Source: Malaya genurostris
Lineage: Eukaryota; Arthropoda; Insecta; Diptera; Culicidae
NCBI RefSeq assembly: GCF_030247185.1
Contig: NC_080571.1
Coordinates: forward strand, 42,206,002 to 42,270,001
DNA: 64,000 nt
Reading direction: 5' to 3'
Under the pieces are notes generated by a model. The model worked only from the letters and a program-made list of their open reading frames with translations, ran no database searches and was not told the DNA's origin. A program made the position numbers and the translations under genes. Position 1 is the first letter of the stretch. Each line of letters begins with the position of its first letter. Positions 1-9,852 of the stretch are shown here, one piece after another.

Positions 1-575
1 TTTTGCTAGTGATATTCACAAAAATTAGATAAATTTTCGAATGATAACACTAAAAGCAAAATGAATGTGTGCACTAAATTTTCTCGGAGATGGCTGTGTC
101 GATTTTCACAGAACTAATTTCAAATAGATGCCTACTATTGAATTTCGTCGAGCTTCGACTTCCATTTCCAGAATTACATGGTAATATGTGCAAATAATTG
201 AAAAAATATGAACTATTTAAAGCTGGCTGCACCGATTTTCGTCTTACATGTGCACGGAAAACTTCTTATTTTTGTGTGGATCCGAAGCCCGGTTTAAGGC
301 AATGCGTGGAAACATTTTAAATTCATGAATATTTGATATAAGGGACGATGAAAAAAGATGCAAATTCCTATAAAGTGGGAGATAATTTCTTCAGGTCTAG
401 TTAGTTAGTATAAACATACATCAATACTACCAGTTTCCGATTTCCGGAAGCACCGGAAGTAGTGTCAAAAAACTCCAAAATGGAACCCACTACGATTTGT
501 CAGTGATGGTTGAACTGATTCTTACAAACTCAAATTAAAGGTCTTACGGTCTCATAGACTGTTGTGCAACTTTAT
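1..575. repeat. Degenerate mosquito intergenic tandem repeat
   Basis: Imperfect units of roughly 110-160 bp are visible. Each runs from an 'agatggctg..ccgatttt' motif, through an 'aaaggtctta..' segment and a 'ggatccgacttcc' segment, to 'ggttccggaattacagg'. Recognisable pieces lie near 85-180, 225-300, 420-480 and 530-575. The same unit returns at 2,570-2,830, 53.1-54.7 kb and 61.4-62.9 kb. I know this pattern as a very common mosquito intergenic repeat; no coding potential is evident. Confidence 0.55.
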
Positions 576-2569
576 CCACGGAAAACCCTCCAATCAAAAA
601 ATTACGATCTCGCAATTTTTTATTTTTGAAGTTGTTGTTTTAACTAATAATTAGTTGATTCAACCAATTTGCTATTTGAGTTGCACATATTGAAGTAGTT
701 TGAAAAATATGTTGGTTTTAATGCTGTCTAATGTCAAAAACAGTACAAAGTAAAACAAAAATCGCAATGGTAAATCAACCATTACTTTAGTTGAAATTCA
801 AACGCGTTTCTTAAACATTTTCATGCAAACGTAATTCGCTTATTATACGTTTGTAAAACTCGTGAAGAGTAACTTTTGAATGATAGTAAATTAATGTTTA
901 TCATAACACTAGTTGTCGGAATATTAATGTGATGATAAATTATCTACATCTTTACTGCTCTGGTGTTACAAGAAGAAACGATTGATATAAGGTAGTGCTA
1001 TGCACAGAACTGATAGCCGTTAGAGATATTGCAATTAACAAAACGTGTTTAACCAAAACTAGAACCCAGTGAATTGTATGCGTTTGAATTTTGGTCCTCA
1101 AATCAACTTGATTCTTCATCGTGAAATGCATGTTAATGAATGAGCATCATGTTATCTTCAAGTCATCTACAAAGCTTGTATGAACAAAGTGATTAAATTG
1201 AAAATGTTTAATATTCATTCATATAATCTGTGGAAACTGTGAGTTACAATGGCTCAAAAAATAAAAATCAGTGCAATCGGTTCGACTTTTTGTTCGTATG
1301 TAATATAGTGGTCACAATTAGAAAGTTTCGTTGACACCAGCACTACTAAATGACAGTATATTATTTATATTAAATATTTCCATTTTTTTAATACATCTTA
1401 ACATACCGAATTTTCATTTAAAAAATCAGAAAGTATATCAATAAGGAATGTTTTATTGTAATTCAAAATCAATAATTTTGCTTAAGTTTAAATAACTAAT
1501 CGTAATACCTAAAACAACTAAAACCGATTTGTTTTTCAACTCACATAACTGTTAAATCAAAAACAAGGTCGGTTGTTGTAACCTAGGACAGGACCTGACA
1601 ACTGGCTTCTTTTTCCAGAAAAATATTTCTCTTCTTATTCCGGTTGCTCCCTGCTGTAAATAATAAATACCTCGCGATCACTGTTGCCAGTAGAGATAAT
1701 TATTCATTCTGAAAACTTTCTCCCCTTATAACATGCAATTATTTATCATTTGAAAACACTTAGACAAATGTTATATCGGTCAAAAATATAGCTCTGGATT
1801 CATTTTGATCAGATGTTTGTTTTGAAGAAAACGTTTAGTTGAAACAGCTTAATAAAATTTTTCTAAAACACTCAATTTTGGGTAATTATTTCTTGCAGCT
1901 TTATTAACTAAAGTATTCAACATATTCTATTTGAGAAAAATAATAACATACAGAAGTATCCAAAGATTCGGTGCAATTCTCAACCAACATAATCAATATT
2001 CTCGTCCATATCACACTTCGTGATTTCAGGCTTTCTCTTTGTATCATCCAGTGATTGTTAAATGTACTCGTATACTTTCCGCAGTGACAGGACTTAAAAA
2101 CAAATTGAACTTAAATCCTATTGAAATTAATAATTTTGAAAAGATGACCCGAAAAATAAAATATCCAATATCAAGCTACATTGTTACCGACGATACTGAC
2201 AACACTTTTTCTACCACCCTGCAGTAATATTGATTTCAATAACTTGTACTTGCTAATGTCAATTTCAACCAATGACGAGCTGGTCCGAAATTGGTCCTAA
2301 AAGTGGATTAACAATTGTCAGGTCCTGTCCTAGGTTGTAACTAAAATCTTTATTGCAATTAAAAAGGTGTGTGTCTTGACTAACTGACAGCATCTTTTTT
2401 TTTCAACCAAAAATTTTGTTATTTCAACCATCGATTCTGTTGATCGAAAAACAAAAATGACAGTTTAGAAAAAACAACAATCGATTAGTTGTACCAAATT
2501 TTAACCAATCAAATTTAGAAAAACAACTAATATTTTGATTGTTTCACGATTGCGACGGGTTCTGTGTGG
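576..2569. mobile_element. Non-autonomous TIR element, interrupted by a second element
   Basis: The left end (CCACGGAAAACCC at 576) and right end (the reverse complement of CCACACAGAACCC, ending near 2,569) form imperfect inverted repeats. They are followed inward by matching AT-rich subterminal sequence with 'gttgttttaacta' motifs. The element sits inside the degenerate mosquito repeat, whose unit resumes on the right with 'ggatccggctctcggttcc'. A sibling with the same ends lies at 24,853-25,874. No transposase was seen, so it is MITE-like. Exact ends are uncertain by a few bases because no clean target duplication could be fixed. Confidence 0.6.
1583..2333. mobile_element. 751-bp TIR element with 8-bp target duplication GTTGTAAC
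   Basis: Terminal inverted repeats CTAGGACAGGACCTGACAA start at 1,583 and end at 2,333. The 8-bp sequence GTTGTAAC occurs directly before (575-582) and after (334-341 of the 2 kb block, i.e. 2,334-2,341). An 8-bp duplication suggests the hAT superfamily, although the CTAG terminus is not typical. If the ends are drawn one base further out the duplication reads TTGTAA (6 bp). A 62-codon open frame at 2,039-2,227 has no recognisable similarity. A related internal string ('ctgacaactggcttctttttccag') recurs diverged near 19,530. Confidence 0.7.
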
Positions 2570-3060
2570 ATCCGGCTCTCGGTTCCGGAGATACAGGGTG
2601 ATGAGTGTCAGAAATTTCGTACAGTTGCATGATAACACGTATAAAATCTTCGACATTGAGCCCAAAGCTGCTATGATTTTGAAGTCATATTAGTTAATGG
2701 CCAAATGAAGCGATTTCGTCTATACCGAATGCCAGTGGAGCTCATATAAATTCACAAAAACGACTGAACCGACTTTCACAAACTTAAGATCAAATAATAT
2801 TGTTGAATTCCGGTTCCGGAATTACAGGGTGGTGAGTGTTCAAGATTTCTAGTGACGATGTAAGGAATGTCTCATTTAATAGATCTAGTTATTTGCTGGC
2901 TATACAAAGTGCCCTCCGCTCTACCCGTCCTATTCACAGGCTCTGGAAATATACAAAAAAGCGATCGAAAACACTCAAAAAGAACTTTCCACTGTTGCGT
3001 AAATTGGTCGTTACTTCGAATTCCCATGGAAAAATTCCATTTAACTCGTTGAATGGGCGT
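2570..3060. repeat. Degenerate mosquito intergenic repeat, continued
   Basis: This is the right flank of the 576-2,569 insertion. It contains 'ggctctcggttccggagatacagggtgatgagtg', then further decayed units with 'cgactgaaccgactttcacaaac' and 'ggttccggaattacagggtggtgagtg' up to about 2,840. After that the match fades. Two overlapping short frames at 2,836-3,081 lie across the fading repeat and are not supported as genes. Confidence 0.5.
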
Positions 3061-4060
3061 AAAATTATGAATTTTTTTTGAAACTCATGCTACATATTTG
3101 ACATCCACATCAAAATGAGACGAAATATCGATCACGTGAAAACCTACATCAGCTTCACATGAATGTCAGTCTGTTTTGCATATTGATTTCAATTGTTGAT
3201 TAAATCTAGTGTTATTCTTTAAAGTGTACATTTCGAATCGAAACAACATGTTTATGTTAAGTGGACACGGACATGAATAGATTTAAAGAGAATTTTTTCA
3301 TGTAATATAGTTTTTCGTTTGATATGTGAAAGTACTTTTAAAGTTTTATTTTACACAATGCAACCGTCTCTATTATTATCAGTGTAGACAGCACACAAGA
3401 TATTCAAAAAGCACCGCGTTCTGCCATCGATCCGCAAATGATGGAGACGCATGGTATTTCGTAGATTAGTTGTAAGATATTTTCAACTGAAATCAAATCT
3501 GCCTTCACGGGAGAGCAGTCGGCTTTAACAAACAACCTTATAGTGTTACTAGGTTCTACGAGTAGTTCTTAATCCTTTACCATGGGGGAAAAAAGGCTCT
3601 GCTCGTTGTTTGACAGCCGTTGCCGGCAGGATAACGAACGCAAAAGCAATTTAATCGCCAATCACGCCCAGTCAAGTGTAAGACGGCTCACTTGATTCTT
3701 CGGAATCGGAAGCAATATGCATTTTTTGAATCGGGATTTTCCATTGCTAGTGGCAATTCTCTTTGTTGTTTTTGTTTTGTTTTTGCGTGTGAATTCGAAA
3801 TTTCACGTGTGGATGCTTGAGACGTGTAAGCGAAGCTATGAATGTCACTCACTGTTCTTGGAGATGACTAGATCAGTCCGTGACGTGTAATTCTTTGATC
3901 AGTCCTCCAATCGTAGTAATCGTTTCTGAATTCGAACGAAGCCGAACACACACCACCCAGTAAATTCGAACATCGGACGCATCGTGCACGAAAGCTTTTG
4001 ATTGCGTTTCGAGCTTACATAGTGTATCGGTAGAACAAAAGAGTGAAGATATACCAAAGC
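3061..4060. other. Unassigned intergenic sequence
   Basis: I see no gene, RNA or clear repeat structure. A short string 'gatggagacgcatggtattt' near 3,441 matches the hairpin segment inside the long-TIR element at 16.5 kb, so a trace of that family may be present. The frame on the minus strand at 3,873-4,121 has no recognisable domain. Confidence 0.4.
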
Positions 4061-4064
4061 AGAG

Positions 4065-4195
4065 AGCGGATATCCAATACTCAGGTGATGAGATATATCG
4101 GGGTTGGATTTCCAACCTCAAACATAGGGCCAGAGTTTTTCTGGCCCTAAGAGGCGAATGACCTAAAGGTTAAAGCCTCCATGATCGAGACAAAA
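4065..4195 (+). repeat. tRNA-derived SINE, 3' portion, decayed
   Basis: The string 'ggttggatttccaacctcaaacatagggccagagtttttctggccc' is followed by 'aagaggcgaatgacctaaaggttaaagcctc'. This resembles the B-box and tail of a mosquito SINE that is better preserved at 37,690-37,800. The 5' tRNA-like head is not clear here. Assignment rests on pattern recognition and on the internal match to the 37.7 kb copy. Confidence 0.5.
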
Positions 4196-4199
4196 GAAT

Positions 4200-5335
4200 G
4201 TTTAACACTCTTGCACACCCTATCGGGGAGACGGCGGCTCGAAAATGGCTTGTTTGATATTCCTTCACTCTGTTTCTCTAGCGATACATAATGTAAACAT
4301 AAAGCTGTTTTAGGTCGACGCGATTGATGCAAATGGTGCAGAATTGTCCGATGACGGGCCGATCGAAGCGCTACAATCGGCCCTATATCGTGCTCAATCG
4401 GTCCGATAATCGGCCCGATGATCGGACCGATGCGGGTCGACAACATCCACCGGGCATATGCACACATGGTACCATTTTCGGAGTGTACTATATTCACGTT
4501 CACGCAAAGCAAATTTGACGAAACGAAATTTGCTGCTGCTAACGTGGAAGGTAAATTTGTCCGTCCATGGAAAAGTTAGCTTCAACTAATGAGATAGAAA
4601 AATGATGTACAGCACACCGGATGGAAAGTTTCTGCCATTGTGTCGTACGGCATCAGCTCGTTGGGAAACTATGCATAGCTGATAGGGGGAACCCGGGCTT
4701 TCGCTCACTGTGTTCGCTCTGGAAGCCCACTTTCTCGGCTGCACACAATCAGCCCTGGTAAGGGCTTCTGCATAATGAATTTACACTGAAGCTGAAACTT
4801 TCGAGAGCACCTTGTTTCCGTTGGCATGCGTACCTCGCTGGACAGTCTCCGCATACTGAGCCGGGTAATCCTTTCGACTTTGCATTTCGATGGAGATTAT
4901 TATTGTATTATGGCTTACAGATGGTTTACTATGATGCATCGAGTTCGAGGTTTTTTCGAAGCTGCGAAGGCAAATAGTTCGTAAGTTTCTTTCGGAAGGA
5001 GATTTGGGTCGATTGAGTGGCTCATTCTTTGGGAAAATGATTATTCATTGGATTGAGACGGTCGCTTATGGGAGAAAAAAAAGGTTCAACAAACTGGCAA
5101 CACTGACTACAACAAGTCTACTTTGTGAAATTGATTCTTTTATTCATGAGTAATCAAAGTCTTTTGAAATTGGGAGTTATGGCCATCTCTATTTCATTTT
5201 ATACTGATTGCATAATTTTCCATATACGCAAAACAAAACATTGTTTTATTCCTCTTCCGGTTTTACTCTTGTGGTAAATCTCCGGAGGAACACCAAACCA
5301 AACATACAAAATTAACTCAAAAATCCATTCCAACA
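4200..5335. other. Unassigned sequence with a palindromic CGATCGG cluster
   Basis: No gene was recognised. Between 4,350 and 4,435 the motif 'cggtccgat / atcggcccgat / atcggaccgat' repeats and can pair with itself, which explains the overlapping open frames on both strands there. The rest (4,560-5,335) shows no repeat boundary or domain that I can name. Confidence 0.35.
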
Positions 5336-5337
5336 TC

Positions 5338-5455
5338 TCTTATACTTTATGTTTCGTCTTCGACTCGTCAGTACATAACAGTTTATGTTGAACTGTTTTG
5401 TAACCTAGCAGCTCAACATAAACCGCCAGGCAGACATAAAGTTAAAGTCCAACAT
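5338..5455. repeat. Foldback-family fragment (GTTTCGTCTTCGACTC type)
   Basis: Sequence 'gtttcgtcttcgactcgtcag', then 'acagtttatgttga', and later 'gctcaacataaaccgccaggcagacataaagtt', mirrors the arm of the large hairpin at 10,028-10,359. There the order is GTTTCGTCTTCGACTC, a short hairpin, then a GCAGACGTAAAGTT motif. This copy keeps only one arm and has diverged in the inner hairpin. It shows that the 10 kb hairpin belongs to a dispersed family. Confidence 0.55.
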
Positions 5456-6020
5456 ATTAAAATAAATTTTTTTAATTCAAATCTCTTATGATTTTTTCAG
5501 GTTCAATGTTTCATTTATTTGTTTTAAGCAAACTGAATTCAACATTAACCTATTTGATAAAAATGACACACCGTCAATCTTCGGTCATTTTTGATCCGTT
5601 TGATCAAGACATCTGGAAATTTGCTTCATTTTGTACCGTTTCTTTTACATCTATCAAGTTTCGTAGTTATTGATACGGCAGTTCTAGATATGAAACAGGA
5701 AAAAATTACAAGGTTGTGTACAAGACATGACCGATCACGATGACATTGAAAATTCAATTTCAAACTCACTCATCAATAGATTAGAATTTAGAAAAATAAC
5801 GCGGGTGAGTAATGTCACAGACATAACTGGAGGACGTGAGTCAACTGCGCAGGCTAGAATGAATGAAATATATCAAGTGTTAACCTTTAGTACTTACCCA
5901 GGTATGAGAAAGGTATCATGAGTTCTCTTCTTTTTTTAAATGTATTATTTATTGCAAAATGAGTTAAATAAAGTTATTAAAATTCAAATTGAGTGTATAG
6001 TCGCAAGTTGTGACTTTTTA
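5456..6020. other. Unassigned, with a recurrent element-end motif at ~5,803
   Basis: The string 'cgggtgagtaatgtcacagacataactgga' near 5,803 recurs as 'cgggtgggtaatgtcagagacataactgga' near 6,489, where it abuts the end of the LINE reverse-transcriptase fragment. This marks the border of a dispersed repeat whose other end I could not define. The 64-codon frame at 5,727-5,921 spans this motif and is not supported as a gene. Confidence 0.35.
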
Positions 6021-6039
6021 GCTCTAATAAATACATGAT

Positions 6040-6490
6040 TTGGTTATTACCATTGAGACATCATTTGCATCCGCAATTCTGTGACTTTGGTGTAGGGAAA
6101 ATAGTGAACCTACTTGTATTATGTAATGAGAATGATAATTAATTGGGGTTTGGCTACATTTGGTGCAATTTTTCATTCTGATAGATAATGATAGATAGAA
6201 AATATTTAAGCTTTTTTGTAGGCGACTGCAGATCACTCTTAGGTTCTCTTAGGTTTCTACCTGTGGCTAACAGACTTGTATCGTCACAGAATAGCAATTT
6301 ATGACAACCATCGGGTAGATTTGGAAGAACAGAAGTGAAAATATGTTAAATGCTTTTTCTATGTCGAGAAGAGCAACTCCAGCGGATGACCCGGAAGATT
6401 TATTTGCTTTTATCATATTCGTTACTCTTACAAGTTGATGAGTAGTTAAATGTTCATGACGAAACCCAAACTGCTCAAGGTAAAAAGGCG
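6040..6490 (-). pseudogene. Jockey-type reverse transcriptase fragment
   Basis: Minus-strand translation from about 6,485 gives EQFGFRHEHLTTHQL and then LLDIEKAF, the fingers/palm region of Jockey reverse transcriptases. After an internal deletion it reaches FCDDTSLLATGRNLR, corresponding to the catalytic FADD box, with C in place of A. It continues into ICSRLQKSLNIF near 6,230 and an SKTQL-like region in shifted frames. The deletion between IEKAF and the DD box plus at least two frame changes make it inactive. It lies in the right place and orientation to be the ORF2 remnant of the LINE whose ORF1 is upstream. Confidence 0.75.
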
Positions 6491-6529
6491 GGTGGGTAAT
6501 GTCAGAGACATAACTGGATGACGTGAATA

Positions 6530-7120
6530 CGAATAAAATGGAACCGCATTTTTTATTCGAATGCTAGAATTCTGAAACTCAATTTCGTTGCTAGTTTCGG
6601 GAATTGAATTCTGAACTTGAACTCGGTAACTGAATTCTGAATAGTTAAACTTATTACTGAACCTGTGTTGTGAAACTGAATCCGAGACTAGGATTCTTTC
6701 TCGGCTCTAAATTGTAAGCTTGAATTCGAGCACTGAACTCTGGACCTGGATTCTGATCCGCAGATAATTTTAGTTATAGAATTCCGATCCAGGATTTAGT
6801 TTTCAAAATCGGATTCAGAATTCAGCTCAGAAGATCCAGAATTTAGTTCAAAAATCTTCCGAATCTAGTTCCTAAATTCAGTTACACTTCTAGAATTGTA
6901 GAACTGAACTTTGGAACCAAATTCTAGTAGAATAATATTTACACAACATTCAATTCTGCTATATGAAGTAGAATTGAATGGTGTTAAAATTTTATTCCAG
7001 TGAAATTATTCTACTAAACGCTCAAGTGATAAATTAGTGACCAAATTCTAGACTTGCATTGTGGTCTAGAACTTCGAACCTGGACTCTAGAATGCAGTAT
7101 AGAACTCAATTATTGAAATG
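6530..7120. repeat. Degenerate GAATTC/CTGAA-rich short-unit repeat
   Basis: The strand is filled with loosely repeated 10-14 bp strings such as 'gaattctgaactgaa' and 'tagaattcagttc'. Spacing is irregular and both orientations occur, with little else. Equivalent stretches lie at 27,810-28,430, 37,930-38,330 and 38,680-38,850. It looks like an old, diverged satellite-like expansion. Here it sits between endonuclease and reverse transcriptase pieces of the LINE, so it arose in or moved into ORF2. Confidence 0.55.
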
Positions 7121-7124
7121 CAAC

Positions 7125-8046
7125 TCAATTTTGGATCTGAGTTCTGTTCCAGGATTTAGGTCTGAAAATCCATTCGTTGGAAAGTCTGAATGTTACTGGA
7201 AGATGATTTGAGTCAAAGTCAGCATGTGTAATCGGTTCACTACAAATGTGACTTTGATCTGTTAGAACCAGATCAATTGTAGGCGGGTTTTTCACGGATG
7301 AGAAACAAGTCGGATTACTGGGATGAAGAACTGTGAAGTAACCAGCTGAGAGTTGACTATGAAGTATTTTTCCATTACACCCAAACCTCCTTTTACGAAC
7401 CTTATATATGTATGTATGTAGGCTTACACACTCACTCGTCTGCATATATGTGTATATATTTATACATATAAATGATCGCTTTTACTTCACCAATATTTAT
7501 ATGTATTAAGAAATACAAATATTTGCACACATGTGTACGTATATTAATACATATATACATATATAAGTTACGTAAATGGAGGTTTGGGTGTACTGTTATT
7601 TTGCCTACAATTCCACTGGATATGCTTTGTATTTAAGTCCCCTATTTCGAAAATAATAGGGTCGATGTCTTGTGAGTTTTTTTAGCAAATCGACTTTAAA
7701 GAAATTTTTTTATTCACCGGTGCATTGGAATGGCAAATATTCTCCAGCGATAAAATAAATTCCATGAATGGTTTCAGTTTCGATTCTCAAGCTTTCGATA
7801 ACTTTAGTATTAAAAAAAGGTAATATTCGATGCTTGATTTGTCGTTGGACAAAATGACAACTCCACCAGTAAACCTGTCAAATCGATAAACCACATAATG
7901 TAGATTGCTTTTCAATTTGACATTTGGTTTAATAAAAGTTTCTGTCACAATGGCAATATGAATTTTGTTAACTTTGAGAAAATTATAAAATTCATCTTCA
8001 CTCGTTTTTAAAGATCGAGTATTCCAATTTTAAATATTCAAATAAT
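7125..8046 (-). pseudogene. LINE ORF2 endonuclease domain (EEP type), interrupted
   Basis: From about 8,046 downward the minus strand encodes NIQNWNTRSLKTSEDEF, then HIAIVTETFIKPN and FTGGVVILSN, the N-terminal part of an exonuclease-endonuclease-phosphatase domain. Later come GDLNTKHIQWNC and, after the MITE, NGKILHSQLSAGYF, IDLVLTDQSH and DSNHLPVTF, the C-terminal catalytic part with its D..H motif (here NHLP rather than the usual DHLP). Stops and a frameshift occur near 7,690-7,830. The domain start overlaps the last ~45 bp of ORF1, the usual compact arrangement of these elements. Function in life was target-DNA nicking; this copy is dead. Confidence 0.8.
7378..7590. mobile_element. 213-bp MITE with TA duplication (TIR CACCCAAACCTCC)
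   Basis: CACCCAAACCTCC at 7,378 is mirrored by its complement ending at 7,590, with TA on each side (7,376-7,377 and 7,591-7,592). Taking the element out with one TA joins the endonuclease frame exactly (..RQNNS then NGKILH..), which proves both boundaries. The interior is AT-rich with alternating 'atatgtatgta' runs. No coding capacity. TA duplication places it with Tc1/mariner-mobilised MITEs. Confidence 0.88.
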
Positions 8047-8778
8047 GATTTAACAACACTGTTAAATTTCAAATTCATTATAATATTATTTGCAAATTGC
8101 CATCCGATTTGAAATGCTCCAAAAAGCGATGAAGTCGAATTCATTCGGATGATCATTTGAAAAAGTTGATCTTGTAGGTAGATCATTTTATTTTCAGTTA
8201 TATCGCCTAAATCAACTTCTTTTAAAGAAGCGAATGGCATTGAAGGAATATTTGTAGGTAGACTGCCATAAGAACTGCCATTATAAGAAGATGACGTGGC
8301 CGATCTACCTATTAATAAATTGTTTTCGTTAGTAGATGAGCTTGAAGCCGTTCCTGTGTTTTGATTGTTTACATTAGAAGAATTAAGTGGTAGTTGTCTA
8401 CCTGTTATCAGAGCGTAACTGTCATTAGAAGACGATGATGACGAGGTTGATCTACCTGTCAATAAATTGTTTTCGTTAGAAGACGAATTGGAAGGCGTAC
8501 CTGGTTTTTGTTTTACATTCGAAGAAATAAGTGCCTTAGTAGAATACGACGTGGCATTTGTAACTTTTTTTTATTTTCAGGTATTTTCTGTAAATTTAAG
8601 GTTGTTGATTTGACTTGTTGTCTAAGCGAACGAGTGTTAAAATTTTTTTCCCTGACAGAGCATTTCAAATAATTGGATTTATGATTTCCATCACAATTAG
8701 AACATGAAAATTTATCAGTGATTTCATTCATTGGACAGACGTCTTTCAAATGCGACTTACCACAATTTAAACACCGTA

Positions 8779-9697
8779 ACACATGGATCAATAAGTCCCG
8801 AGACTAAAGCAGAGATGGCGCTCGTAGTAAACCAGTAACCACGTCTTTCTAGAGTACTAACCTTTGCATGAAACGGGTCAAAATTTTAAGTCGATCCGAC
8901 CAGAAACAGCTGAGTTATCGAGGTTGGAGTAAAGTCGTTTTGTAGTTTGTTTAAAAAATGGAAAAAACCGAGTTTCGTGTTTTGATAAAACATTGTTTTT
9001 TAATGGGTAAAAACACCGTGCAAGCGAAACAATGGATTGAAAATGTTATCCGGACTCTTGTCCATCAAAAGCAACGATTTGTCGGTGGTTCGCCGAGTTT
9101 AAACGTGGTCGTACCGACACAAATGACGCGGAACGCTCGGGTAGACCTGTGGAAGCCGTTACACCGGAAAATGTGACGAAAACTATAATGAAAGATCGTA
9201 AAGTGAAGCTCCGTGAGATTGCTGAGATGACACAGATATCATATGGAAGTGTATTTACTATCCTTCATGAAAAATTGAGCATGAAAAAGGTTTTTTCCAA
9301 GTGGGTTCCGCGATTGCTTTCGATGGAACAAAAACAGCAACGAGTCACCCTGCCACAAGTCGATGAAAACAATGGCGAAATTGAACGAATTGGGCTTTGT
9401 TCTGCTTCCCCACCCCCCATACTCGCCAGATTTAGCCCCCAGTGACTACTGGCTCTTTGCTGATCTTGAAAAAATGCTCCAGGGAAAAAGATTTGGCTCA
9501 AATGAGGAGGTCATCGCTGAAACTGAAGCTTATTTTGAAGCGAAAGATAAATTTTTTTATAAACATGGTATTGAAAAATTGGAAAAACGTTGGAACCATT
9601 GTATCACCCTAAAAGGTGATTATGTTGATGAATAAAAAAAATTTTGCAAAAAAATGTTGTTTCCATTGTTAGTCTCGGGACTTATTGATCCATGTGT
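8779..9697 (+). mobile_element. Irritans-type mariner, internally deleted (919 bp)
   Basis: The terminal repeats begin ACACATGGATCAATAAG at 8,779 and end with the complement at 9,697. TA stands on both sides (8,777-8,778 and 9,698-9,699). Full-length mariners are about 1.28 kb, so around 360 bp is missing, all from the middle of the transposase. It inserted into the zinc-knuckle region of the LINE ORF1; removal restores ..HMDIRCLNC... A second copy with a similar internal deletion is at 45,340-46,025. Confidence 0.9.
8958..9635 (+). pseudogene. Mariner transposase pseudogene (irritans subfamily)
   Basis: Start MEKTEFRVLIKHCFLMGKNT matches the N-terminal helix-turn-helix domain of Himar1-like transposases. 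A frameshift near 9,040 (WIENVIRTL where the 45 kb copy reads WIEKCYPDS) and another at the internal deletion divide it. The C-terminal piece (9,363-9,635) reads MAKLNELGF, PPYSPDLAPSDYW, FEAKDKFFYKHGIEKLEKRW and ends GDYVDE, close to the family C-terminus. The deletion runs from just after MEQKQQRV to CHKS, so the first two Asp of the DD34D triad are gone; only the third (SPDLAP) remains. It cannot be catalytically active. Confidence 0.88.
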
Positions 9698-9852
9698 TAT
9701 ATCCATATGACAATTTTTGGTTCCATGGCCGAAGCCTTGGAAACGACGACATTGCGTTAAGTTTGCAATACGATTATGCCGTTTATAATGTTCCCAATGA
9801 TTTTAAATGTGGGAAATGAAACGTACTTTTTCTAAAGTTTTCAAATTGTTTA

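Noticed and set aside
4147..4585. Overlapping frames on both strands near 4.1-4.6 kb
   Set aside because: They cross a SINE tail and a self-complementary CGATCGG cluster; reading on both strands is expected from the palindromes.
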